Part shown: positions 26,632-33,543 of the stretch, piece by piece
How the letters are laid out: each line of letters opens with the position of its first letter
Numbering within the stretch: position 1 is the stretch's first letter
DNA from: Flavobacterium indicum GPTSA100-9 = DSM 17447
GTDB taxonomy: Bacteria; Bacteroidota; Bacteroidia; Flavobacteriales; Flavobacteriaceae
Assembly: GCF_000455605.1 (NCBI RefSeq)
Contig: NC_017025.1
Location: 1,550,001 to 1,614,000 of the forward strand
Direction of reading: 5' to 3'
DNA: 64,000 bases
The notes under the pieces: model-generated
Databases searched by the model: none
Told to the model about the DNA's origin: nothing
The model's input: only the letters and a program-made list of their open reading frames with translations
Translations under genes and position numbers: made by a program

Positions 26632-27537
26632 TTAAAATTCAAACGCTGCACCATCATCTCCCAAAAGTACATTTTCAAAAATTTCTTGTGCTTCTTTTTG
26701 AAATAAGTTTATATCGCCGTAGCGCGTAGAATAATGACCTAATAATAATGTTTCTGCATTAGCTAATTTAGCAATATTTGCCGCTTGTTTTGCAGTTGTA
26801 TGCATCGTTTTTTCAGCCAAATGTGCTTCTTTTTCCAAAAAAGTAGATTCATGGTACAAAACTTTTACATTCTTTATAATTGGGAGTATAGTTGTAGTAT
26901 ACACTGTATCTGAACAAAATGCATAGCTATTGGGTAGCGGCGGATCAAAGGTTAATTCAGTATTTGCGATTACTCTTCCGTCTTCTAAAGTTATATCGCC
27001 TCCCATTTTTATTTTATTATAATAAAGTTTATCAATATCATAATTTAAAATAGTTGCTATATTCAGTGGACGTTCTGTAATTTTTTCTTCAAACAAATAA
27101 CCGTTTGTATACACACGATGTTTTAAAGGTATGGTAGAAACACGTACTTTATTATCTTCAAAAACAATTTCGCTTTCATTTGATGTTAATTCATGAAAAT
27201 AGAGATTGTAACTTGTATAAGCATTTCCCAATTTCAATAATAACAAAATAGCTTCTTTTATTCCTTTTGGTCCGTAAATATGTAAATCTTTTTCACGTCC
27301 AAGTAACATAAAGGTTGAAATCAATCCAATTAAACCAAAAAAATGATCTCCATGCAAATGAGAGATGAAGACATGCTCAATTCTTGAAAACTTTATTTTA
27401 TGTTTTCGCAATTGAACTTGAGTACCTTCTCCACAATCAATCAGAAACATATGATTTTTAATTTCTAAAACTTGTGAAGTTGGATTAGTTATAGTTCTTG
27501 GAGTGGCTGCATAACAACCTAAAATTTTAATTTTCAT
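26632..27537 (-). CDS. rnz: Ribonuclease Z
   Basis: RNase Z is a metallo-beta-lactamase-fold endonuclease that trims the 3' ends of tRNA precursors. It has ISHLHGDHFFGLIGL, with the HxHxDH zinc motif at H60, H62, D64 and H65, and a later FCSDTVY and HYSTRY motif. The 301-residue length fits the short form. As the tRNA-Val gene in this window does not encode CCA, RNase Z processing followed by CCA addition would be expected. The start overlaps the last 11 nt of the 57-codon membrane protein gene. Confidence 0.95.
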   Translation of the reverse strand: MKIKILGCYAATPRTITNPTSQVLEIKNHMFLIDCGEGTQVQLRKHKIKFSRIEHVFISHLHGDHFFGLIGLISTFMLLGREKDLHIYGPKGIKEAILLLLKLGNAYTSYNLYFHELTSNESEIVFEDNKVRVSTIPLKHRVYTNGYLFEEKITERPLNIATILNYDIDKLYYNKIKMGGDITLEDGRVIANTELTFDPPLPNSYAFCSDTVYTTTILPIIKNVKVLYHESTFLEKEAHLAEKTMHTTAKQAANIAKLANAETLLLGHYSTRYGDINLFQKEAQEIFENVLLGDDGAAFEF

Positions 27538-27700
27538 CTTTTTGATAAAAGATTTTATAAAGGTTTATCGTTGGATTTAGTAATAATAGAATTGCTACTA
27601 ATAATGAAAGCAACTTAATTTCCTGATTAATATATGCTATTAAACTAAAAATAAAATATTGAAAGCAAATTATAAAAAATACAATATGAAAATATTTCAT
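27527..27700 (-). CDS. Small two-helix membrane protein (57 residues)
   Basis: This short reading frame, beginning ATG at 27700 (MKYFHIVFFIICFQYFIFS), fills the gap between the STAS-like gene (2 nt away) and rnz, whose ATG it overlaps by 11 nt. It contains two hydrophobic segments (about residues 4-23 and 29-43) separated by a polar NQEIK turn, and ends YQKDEN. The tight spacing and overlap support real, coupled translation. I recognise no family. Codon use looks like the neighbouring genes, but the AT richness makes that weak evidence. Confidence 0.6.
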   Translation of the reverse strand: MKYFHIVFFIICFQYFIFSLIAYINQEIKLLSLLVAILLLLNPTINLYKIFYQKDEN

Positions 27701-27702
27701 CG

Positions 27703-28035
27703 TTAAAATCCTAAATCACGTTCAATTTCATCCATTTCAATTAAGTCATGAGCTTCAAGTATTGAAGGTACTACCTGTAGTTTTGATGGAACTTTATTAA
27801 AATCAATGTTAGCTGCTACAATTACCAAAGATTTTTTATTTTTTTTATGAGTTTTAGTCAAATCAGTAAAATTTTTCAAACTAGTTAAATCTACCGATTT
27901 ATCGTGTGTTATGTCTAAAATAAGATTAGTATCTTTAAAAGAATTATATTGAGATGTTAATTTCTCAACAAACTGAAGATAATTACTTTCAGTATCTTTG
28001 ATGATCGTTGTATGTCCTTTGTGTTCGACTTTCAT
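27703..28035 (-). CDS. STAS-like protein (anti-sigma factor antagonist-like)
   Basis: The 110-residue cytoplasmic protein has a STAS-like pattern: NLILDITHDKSVDLTSLKNF (about residues 37-56), with alternating beta and helix, then KSLVIVAANIDFNKVPSKLQVVPSILEAHDLIEMDEIERDLGF. The Ser that is phosphorylated in anti-sigma antagonists is not clearly conserved here (DKSVDLTSL), so it may serve as a small scaffold. It is commonly next to rnz in flavobacteria, an observation from memory. It is between pyrB (58 nt upstream) and the small membrane protein. Confidence 0.7.
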   Translation of the reverse strand: MKVEHKGHTTIIKDTESNYLQFVEKLTSQYNSFKDTNLILDITHDKSVDLTSLKNFTDLTKTHKKNKKSLVIVAANIDFNKVPSKLQVVPSILEAHDLIEMDEIERDLGF

Positions 28036-28093
28036 AAATTTTAATTTAATTCTAAAAGTAAAAAATCTTTAATGAAATTTAAAAAATAATATT

Positions 28094-29023
28094 TTAATTC
28101 TTGATCTTACTTGCTAATAAATAAATCACTGCCATTCTCACAGCTACTCCATTTTCAACTTGATCTAGAATAACAGAATGTTTTCCATCAGCAACATCGG
28201 TAGTAATTTCAACACCTCTGTTTATTGGACCTGGGTGCATAATGACAATTTCTTTATTTAAACATTCTAAAATTTCACTTGTTAACCCAAATTGCTGAGT
28301 ATATTCACGTGTATTAGGAAAATAGCTTACATCTAATCTTTCATTTTGAATACGCAACATATTGGCTACATCACACCATTCTAATGCTTTTCTTAAATCA
28401 GACTCAACCTTAACACCAAGAGAATCAATATATTTTGGAATCAATGTTTTAGGTCCACATACTCGAACTTCAGCACCCTGCATTTGTAAAGCAAATATAT
28501 TAGAAAGTGCTACTCTACTGTGTAAAATATCACCTACTATCACTATTTTCTTTCCTGCAACATCTCCTAATTTTTCTCTTATTGTAAAACTATCTAACAA
28601 AGCTTGCGTTGGATGTTCATGCGCCCCATCGCCAGCATTGACAATACTTGCTTTAACATTTTGAGATAAAAAATGAGCGGCTCCTGGAGAACTGTGTCGC
28701 ATAACAACCATATCTACTTTCATAGATAAAATATTATTTACGGTATCTATAAGTGTTTCTCCTTTTTTTACGGAAGATTGTGCAGAAGAAAAACTAATTA
28801 CGTCGGCTGATAATCTTTTTTGAGCTAATTCAAAGGACAATTTAGTTCTTGTACTGTTTTCGAAAAAGATATTGGCAATAGTAACATCTCTTAGTGAAGG
28901 AACTTTCTTTATTGGACGATTGATTACTTCTTTAAAATGATCAGCCGTTTCAAAAATTAATTGAAGATCGTTTTCGTTTAAATATTTAATTCCAAGTAAA
29001 TGATTAACGCTTAATTCTTTCAT
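28094..29023 (-). CDS. pyrB: Aspartate carbamoyltransferase catalytic subunit
   Basis: PyrB joins carbamoyl phosphate and aspartate, the committed step of pyrimidine synthesis. The carbamoyl-phosphate motif FFENSTRTKLSFE is at residues 53-65, SSVKKGETLIDT follows, and HEHPTQALLD and MHPGPINRGVEI complete the family. No regulatory PyrI subunit is encoded nearby. The gene lies 23 nt downstream of pyrR on the same strand. Its immediate leader on the minus strand consists mostly of C and A (CAACAACAACACAACACACA), like the one before pyrR. Confidence 0.97.
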   Translation of the reverse strand: MKELSVNHLLGIKYLNENDLQLIFETADHFKEVINRPIKKVPSLRDVTIANIFFENSTRTKLSFELAQKRLSADVISFSSAQSSVKKGETLIDTVNNILSMKVDMVVMRHSSPGAAHFLSQNVKASIVNAGDGAHEHPTQALLDSFTIREKLGDVAGKKIVIVGDILHSRVALSNIFALQMQGAEVRVCGPKTLIPKYIDSLGVKVESDLRKALEWCDVANMLRIQNERLDVSYFPNTREYTQQFGLTSEILECLNKEIVIMHPGPINRGVEITTDVADGKHSVILDQVENGVAVRMAVIYLLASKIKN

Positions 29024-29046
29024 TGTGTGTTGTGTTGTTGTTGATT

Positions 29047-29580
29047 TTATTCAATATAAACGGCATCTTCTCCATCTTTCTCATGCCATTTAACCCTTAC
29101 TTTTTCATTATTGATTGCATCTACTTGTCGACCTCTATAATCCGGTTGAATAGGTAAATCTCTACTAAATCGTCTGTCTATTAAAGTAAGTAATTCAATC
29201 GATTTAGGTCTGCCAAACGACTGAATTGCTGTTAATGCTGCACGAATACTTCTACCTGTATACAATACATCATCAATAAATACAACCTGTTTATCTTCTA
29301 CTAAAAAATCGATTTGAGTTTTATTCGCTTCTAAAGTTTTTTCATTTCTTCTGAAATCATCTCTAAAAAATGTAATATCTAACAACCCAAGTTTGACTTG
29401 GTCAATTTGATAGTCGTCCTTTAAAATTTTAGCAATTCTTTCAGCTAAAAAGGAACCTCTTGGTTGAATTCCGATCAATATGGTAGTAGAAAAATCTGAA
29501 TGCTTTTCAATTAATTGACAAGCTAGTCGGTGTAGAATGATATTGACTTCTTTAGAAGTAAGCAATATTTTTTGACTCAT
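29047..29580 (-). CDS. pyrR: PyrR: pyrimidine operon regulator / uracil phosphoribosyltransferase
   Basis: PyrR is a phosphoribosyltransferase-fold protein that in Bacillus binds pyr mRNA with UMP to cause attenuation. The 177-residue protein has GIQPRGSFLAERI (about 37-49), the PRPP-binding loop VVFIDDVLYTGRSIRA at 99-114 and the C-terminal VKWHEKDGEDAVYIE. It heads a pyrR-pyrB pair. I see no Bacillus-type PyrR-binding loop upstream; instead there is a CA-rich leader and a hexanucleotide repeat tract. Whether it regulates RNA here is unproven. Confidence 0.95.
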   Translation of the reverse strand: MSQKILLTSKEVNIILHRLACQLIEKHSDFSTTILIGIQPRGSFLAERIAKILKDDYQIDQVKLGLLDITFFRDDFRRNEKTLEANKTQIDFLVEDKQVVFIDDVLYTGRSIRAALTAIQSFGRPKSIELLTLIDRRFSRDLPIQPDYRGRQVDAINNEKVRVKWHEKDGEDAVYIE

Positions 29581-29582
29581 AG

Positions 29583-29603
29583 TATGTGTGTTGTTGTGTG
29601 TGT
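29583..29603 (-). promoter_or_regulatory. Purine-poor CA-repeat leader of pyrR
   Basis: Directly upstream of the pyrR ATG the minus strand reads almost only C and A (ACACACACAACAACACACAT), with no Shine-Dalgarno sequence. A similar tract precedes pyrB. Both may keep the start region unstructured or form a shared regulatory site; this is inference. Confidence 0.4.
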
Positions 29604-29612
29604 AAAAATACG

Positions 29613-29790
29613 AATTTCAATAACAATATCAAAAATCAAATTCAATATCAAATTCAATATCAATATCAAATTCAATATAAATAACAATTTCAAAATTCAA
29701 ATTCAATAACAATATCAAATTTAATAACAATATCAAAAATAAAATTCAATTTCAAAAATCAAATTCAATTTCAATATCAATTACAATTTC
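29613..29790. repeat. Degenerate AAWWWC hexanucleotide repeat tract upstream of pyrR
   Basis: About 28 near-tandem copies of a six-base unit, mainly AATATC, AAATTC, AATTTC and AATAAC, fill the gap between maf and pyrR and run into the last codons of maf (its stop codon lies inside the tract). Occasional 7-base units break the phase. On the coding strand the tract reads GATATT/GAATTT, so it contains many TTTG- and TATTG-like pieces that resemble halves of the promoter consensus. It is the only extended simple-sequence tract in the window. Confidence 0.85.
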
Positions 29791-30362
29791 ATTAGTTCAT
29801 CATACAATCGATGTGTAGGTAACCCAACAACATTTGTATAAGAGCCTTCAATTTTTTCAATGGCAACTAAACCAATCCATTCTTGAATACCGTACGAACC
29901 AGCTTTATCAAAAGGTTTATATAAATCAATATAATACGTTATTTCTGAATCATTTAATTCTTTAAAGGCAACTAATGTTTTTTCAAAAAATGTAGTTGTT
30001 AAATTAACCGTTTTTATGCAAACAGAAGTTATAACTTCATGTGTTTTACCCGACATTTCTTTTATCATATTAAAAGCATCAACTGCATCTTTGGGCTTTC
30101 CTAATGCTTTGCCATTTAACCAAACAACCGTGTCACTAGTAATCAAAACATCATTATCAATTAATTCGTCTTGAAATGCATTTGCTTTCAATTCAGCTAA
30201 ATAATTGGTGATTTCTTCAGCTTTTAAATGATCTGGATAAATTTCTTCAATATCTTTTAAACGAATTTCAAAATCAACATTTAATTCACGCAGAAAATGT
30301 TGGCGTCTAGGTGAACCAGAAGCTAAAATGATGTTTTTATTTCTAAATTTTTCTTTTAGCAT
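29781..30362 (-). CDS. maf: Maf family nucleoside triphosphate pyrophosphatase
   Basis: Maf/YhdE proteins hydrolyse dTTP, UTP and modified nucleotides to the monophosphate, in the cytoplasm. The 193-residue protein has ILASGSPRRQHFLREL near residues 11-26, ITSDTVVWLNGKALGKP (about 69-85), KTHEVITSVCI, and the C-terminal GSYTNVVGLPTHRLYDELMKL. All match the family. It starts 1 nt before the ubiA-type gene's stop and ends inside the hexanucleotide repeat tract, so the last residues (MKL) are encoded by repeat-like sequence. Confidence 0.94.
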   Translation of the reverse strand: MLKEKFRNKNIILASGSPRRQHFLRELNVDFEIRLKDIEEIYPDHLKAEEITNYLAELKANAFQDELIDNDVLITSDTVVWLNGKALGKPKDAVDAFNMIKEMSGKTHEVITSVCIKTVNLTTTFFEKTLVAFKELNDSEITYYIDLYKPFDKAGSYGIQEWIGLVAIEKIEGSYTNVVGLPTHRLYDELMKL

Positions 30363-30363
30363 A

Positions 30364-31278
30364 CTAACTTCCTATAAAAACAATTGCAGTTAATGACAAC
30401 ATAATTGTTAACATTATAACTTTTAGAAGTTTACTAATAAATGTAAAATCTGCTTTTTCTTTAGCTTGAAAAAGTTTTACAATAACAAATAAAATTGGAG
30501 TGATTATTGTAACTATAAAATAAAACAACACATACGTTAAATGATAGATATTATTGTAAATGAAATACCCCATAAACACCAATAATCCTGCTAAAATTAT
30601 AGCTGTAATTATTTTACTTACATTAATTCCAAAATAGGTAGCGGCAGTTGTAATTTCATAGGCTTTATCTCCTTCATAATCTTCAATAGTTTTTACAATT
30701 TCACGCGCAAAATGAATTAAAAAAGCCATAACTACATAATTTAATAGAAAATGAATTATGCTTAACATTTGATCATTATTAAATCCTAACATATAGGGAA
30801 ATATGTTGAATAAAATAATAACGATAATACTTGAAGAAGCAAGTAAAGCCACTATAGCATTTCCTATTAATGGTATTTGTTTTAAACCGTTTGAATAAAT
30901 ATACAACAAGGCCGAACAAATAACAAAAATTGATGCTAAAGCTGAACGATTTACTTGGTTACTCAAATAAACTCCGATAACAACGCCTAAAATATTTAAA
31001 GCAAAATACCAATTGAATGCCGTTTTTTCGGAAATAGTATTCCCTATAAAAACTTTATCTGGTTTGTTTATATAATCTACGTTTACATCATAAATATCAT
31101 TAATAATATAGCCAGCAGCTGCAATGCACAGAGTTGCAATGATTAACAAAGTATAGTTTAAATTACTAAATCCGTGAAAAAGATTAGCGTTATTAATGAA
31201 CGTATAACGAACTATGATTTGCATCAAAGCTATCATAACTAAATTCTCAATTCGAATTAATTTTAAAAAGTTTTTCAT
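30364..31278 (-). CDS. UbiA-family prenyltransferase, membrane protein
   Basis: The 304-residue protein has about nine transmembrane helices and both Asp-rich motifs of UbiA prenyltransferases: NDIYDVNVDYINKPDK (about residues 60-75) and the second motif REIVKTIEDYEGDKAYEITT (about 192-211). The family joins prenyl diphosphates to acceptors such as quinone rings or glycerol phosphate. Flavobacterial copies are often called geranylgeranylglycerol-phosphate geranylgeranyltransferase, which is not proven. It lies between the kdsC-like gene (20 nt) and maf (1 nt) in a minus-strand operon. Confidence 0.88.
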   Translation of the reverse strand: MKNFLKLIRIENLVMIALMQIIVRYTFINNANLFHGFSNLNYTLLIIATLCIAAAGYIINDIYDVNVDYINKPDKVFIGNTISEKTAFNWYFALNILGVVIGVYLSNQVNRSALASIFVICSALLYIYSNGLKQIPLIGNAIVALLASSSIIVIILFNIFPYMLGFNNDQMLSIIHFLLNYVVMAFLIHFAREIVKTIEDYEGDKAYEITTAATYFGINVSKIITAIILAGLLVFMGYFIYNNIYHLTYVLFYFIVTIITPILFVIVKLFQAKEKADFTFISKLLKVIMLTIMLSLTAIVFIGS

Positions 31279-31298
31279 ATTTTATTTTGGCTTTTAAA

Positions 31299-31826
31299 TT
31301 AAAAATAATTAGCAGAAAAATCATCCATCCAAGTTCCGTGAACTTTCATTACTTGCTCGATTACATCACGAACAGCACCTCTTCCTCCATTTACATGCGA
31401 AATATATTTTGAAATACCTTTAATTTCTGGTGCTGCATCTTGAGGACAGGTGGGCAACCCTACTTTTTGCATGACAATATAATCTGGAATATCATCTCCC
31501 ATGTAAAGTATTTCCTCAGGTTTTATTCCATATCCATCGCAAAATTCATAAAACTTTTCCAATTTATCAGGAACCGCTAAATAAATATCTTTAATCCCTA
31601 AATTTTGCAAACGAACACGTACACCATCATTACTTCCACCTGATATAATGCAAACCGGATACCCTTTGTCTACAGCAGCTTTCATTGCGTAACCATCTCT
31701 AATGTTCATTTGTCGCAACAATTGTCCGTCTTGTGAAACATGTACCGTTCCATCGGTTAATACACCATCAACATCAAAGACAAAAGCTTTGATGTTATTC
31801 ATAATTTCTTTATAACTTTTTGACAT
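31299..31826 (-). CDS. kdsC: KdsC-like HAD phosphatase (3-deoxy-D-manno-octulosonate 8-phosphate phosphatase family)
   Basis: The 175-residue protein matches the small HAD-III class that includes KdsC: FVFDVDGVLTDGTVHV (residues about 15-30, nucleophile D18), IRDGYAMKAAVDKGYPVCIISGG (about 42-64), and ILYMGDDIPDYIVMQKVGLPTCPQDAAPEI (about 101-130), followed by GGRGAVRDVIEQVM. KdsC supplies Kdo for the LPS core, consistent with the lipid A genes. It overlaps the upstream DUF2520 gene by 17 nt, evidence of coupled translation. The exact substrate could be another sugar acid phosphate. Confidence 0.88.
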   Translation of the reverse strand: MSKSYKEIMNNIKAFVFDVDGVLTDGTVHVSQDGQLLRQMNIRDGYAMKAAVDKGYPVCIISGGSNDGVRVRLQNLGIKDIYLAVPDKLEKFYEFCDGYGIKPEEILYMGDDIPDYIVMQKVGLPTCPQDAAPEIKGISKYISHVNGGRGAVRDVIEQVMKVHGTWMDDFSANYF

Positions 31827-32559
31827 TTTGTATGGATTGAGTCAATAATTGATATATTTCTTTTTGATTTTTATCTTGTAAAAAATCTAAATGTTTCGAA
31901 ATTGTTTTTTCATCTCGCCGAATAGCTGGACCAGTTTGTGCTTCAATTGGTGTTAATGTTTCAATTTTGGCAGCAGTTTCTTTAATTAATGGAAACAAAA
32001 TAGAAAAAGGAATATTGTTTTCTTCACAAATTTCACTTCCTATTTGGTACAAATGATTGACAAAATTACACGAAAAAACAGCCGCAACATGCAAGGCTTT
32101 CCTCTGATCACTTGAAACTGACTGAACAACTTTTGAAATTGACAACGCCATTTTTTCAATAATAGCATAATCCTCTTCAAATTCTGTTTCCAGACAAAGC
32201 GGAATTTCAGAAAAATCTACTTTCTTTACTTTAGAAAAAGTTTGCAATGGATAGAAAACACCTCTTCTATTTTTAGTATCTAATACGTCCAGCGCAGAGG
32301 TACCCGAAGTATGTACAACCAACTGATTTTCAAAAGGAATAGATTTTGAAACTTCAGCAATTGCTAAATCCGTAACGCTTATTATATAAACATCGGCAGG
32401 TATTAGTTGATTGTAACTATGCACTTGAATAGTAGAAGGAAAATCTAAAGATTGATTTCGTGTAAAAACCTGAATCACTTCTACTTCACTCGTTTTTTGA
32501 AACGCTTGATATAGATGTGTAGCTACATTTCCTGAACCGAGAAGTACCACTTGAATCAT
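31810..32559 (-). CDS. DUF2520 Rossmann-fold NAD(P)-dependent oxidoreductase-like protein
   Basis: The 249-residue protein starts VVLLGSGNVATHLYQAF, a Rossmann nucleotide-binding motif as in the F420/ProC-like superfamily, and continues with ISVTDLAIAEVSKSI and VVHTSGTSALDVL. The C-terminal half is a helical domain (DUF2520) with HVAAVFSCNFVNHLYQI and GPAIRRDEKTI. The substrate is unknown. It heads a five-gene block (this gene, kdsC-like, ubiA-like, maf, then pyrR beyond the repeat). A TTG-N19-TATCTTCG promoter ends 5 nt before its ATG. Confidence 0.85.
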   Translation of the reverse strand: MIQVVLLGSGNVATHLYQAFQKTSEVEVIQVFTRNQSLDFPSTIQVHSYNQLIPADVYIISVTDLAIAEVSKSIPFENQLVVHTSGTSALDVLDTKNRRGVFYPLQTFSKVKKVDFSEIPLCLETEFEEDYAIIEKMALSISKVVQSVSSDQRKALHVAAVFSCNFVNHLYQIGSEICEENNIPFSILFPLIKETAAKIETLTPIEAQTGPAIRRDEKTISKHLDFLQDKNQKEIYQLLTQSIQNVKKL

Positions 32560-32563
32560 AAGG

Positions 32564-32594
32564 CGAAGATAAGGAATTCAAAGGCAATGACAAA
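32564..32594 (-). promoter_or_regulatory. Candidate promoter of the DUF2520-kdsC-ubiA-maf operon, giving a leaderless start
   Basis: On the minus strand TTTG (32594-32591), 19 nt, then TATCTTCG (32571-32564), one mismatch from TAnnTTTG. Only 5 nt lie between the -10 box and the ATG at 32559, so the first transcribed base would be at or very near the start codon. Confidence 0.55.
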
Positions 32595-32702
32595 ATTCAA
32601 ATTATTGTTACAAATGCATTTTTTAAACAACTTTTATAAATTATTTAAAAATTAAAATCGAGAGAATCTATACTACTAATTTTTACGTTTATTAAAAATG
32701 AT

Positions 32703-32710
32703 TAATTTTG
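32703..32710 (+). promoter_or_regulatory. Candidate -10 element (TAATTTTG) for yaaA
   Basis: TAATTTTG matches TAnnTTTG, 18 nt before the yaaA ATG at 32729. The -33 box is unclear. Confidence 0.45.
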
Positions 32711-32728
32711 AACAAATAAATTTTGAAA

Positions 32729-33487
32729 ATGAAAATTGTTATATCGCCAGCCAAATCTTTGAATTACGAAACTGTTGTACCAACGACTGAATTTACAGAG
32801 GCTTCTTTTTTAAAACAAGCAGAAACTATTCAAAAAACATTAAAAAAGAAAAAGCCAAAACAGCTCATGGAATTGATGGATATTTCTGAAAAATTAGCAG
32901 AATTAAATTGGCAACGTAATCAAGATTGGACTTTACCTTTTTCATTAGAAAATGCTCGACAAGCTGTATTTGCTTTTGATGGTGATGTGTATACGGGATT
33001 AGATGTGTACAGTTTACCAACTGAAAAACTTTCGGTTTTACAAGATAAATTGCGTATACTATCTGGACTTTATGGTCTATTAAAACCATTGGATTTAATG
33101 CAAGCTTACCGATTAGAAATGGGAACTTCAATGGCGGTAGGTACCAAAAAGAATTTATATGAATTTTGGAAAAAAACAATTACTGACGCTTTAAATAAAG
33201 AACTTGAAAACGAGGAATTGTTTATCAACTTGGCAAGTAATGAATATTTTAGTGCTGTTGATGTGAAAAAATTAAAAGTTCCTGTCATTACCCCAGAATT
33301 TAAAGATTATAAAGACGGGAAATTAAAAATGATTTCGTTTTTTGCTAAAAAAGCCCGTGGTTTAATGGTTCGATATATAATTGATAATAATGTAGAAACT
33401 TTAGAGGAATTAAAAAACTTTAATTATGAAGGTTATGCCTTTGACGCCAATTTGAGTTCAGAAAACAAACTTGTTTTTACAAGATAA
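32729..33487 (+). CDS. yaaA: Peroxide stress protein YaaA
   Basis: YaaA (DUF328/UPF0246) lowers free iron during hydrogen peroxide stress in E. coli and has a DNA-binding fold. The ATG at 32729, not the TTG two codons earlier, gives MKIVISPAKSLNYET, the normal N-terminus. Other signatures are AVFAFDGDVYTGLD (about residues 75-88), LRILSGLYGLLKPLDLMQAYRLEMGT (about 110-135), and SFFAKKARGLMVRYIIDN near 205-222. The 252-residue length fits. It is a single gene between divergent and convergent neighbours. Confidence 0.95.
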   Translation: MKIVISPAKSLNYETVVPTTEFTEASFLKQAETIQKTLKKKKPKQLMELMDISEKLAELNWQRNQDWTLPFSLENARQAVFAFDGDVYTGLDVYSLPTEKLSVLQDKLRILSGLYGLLKPLDLMQAYRLEMGTSMAVGTKKNLYEFWKKTITDALNKELENEELFINLASNEYFSAVDVKKLKVPVITPEFKDYKDGKLKMISFFAKKARGLMVRYIIDNNVETLEELKNFNYEGYAFDANLSSENKLVFTR

Positions 33488-33543
33488 AAAATGCCTCTTC
33501 CGAAATAAATCGAAAGAGGCGATGTTCAAAATAAAACCCTAAA

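Noticed and set aside
29581..29640. Bacillus-type PyrR anti-antiterminator or binding loop upstream of pyrR
   Set aside because: No conserved stem-loop with the PyrR recognition sequence and no intrinsic terminator could be found; the region is CA and hexamer repeats.
29613..29790. Possible CRISPR array or site-specific recombination repeats
   Set aside because: The units are six bases long and degenerate, with no spacers, and no cas or recombinase gene is nearby; it is simple-sequence DNA.
33491..33521. Terminator hairpin after yaaA (GCCTCTTCCG with CGAAAGAGGC)
   Set aside because: The stem has a mismatch, a long loop and no poly-T on either side, so I did not list it as a terminator.
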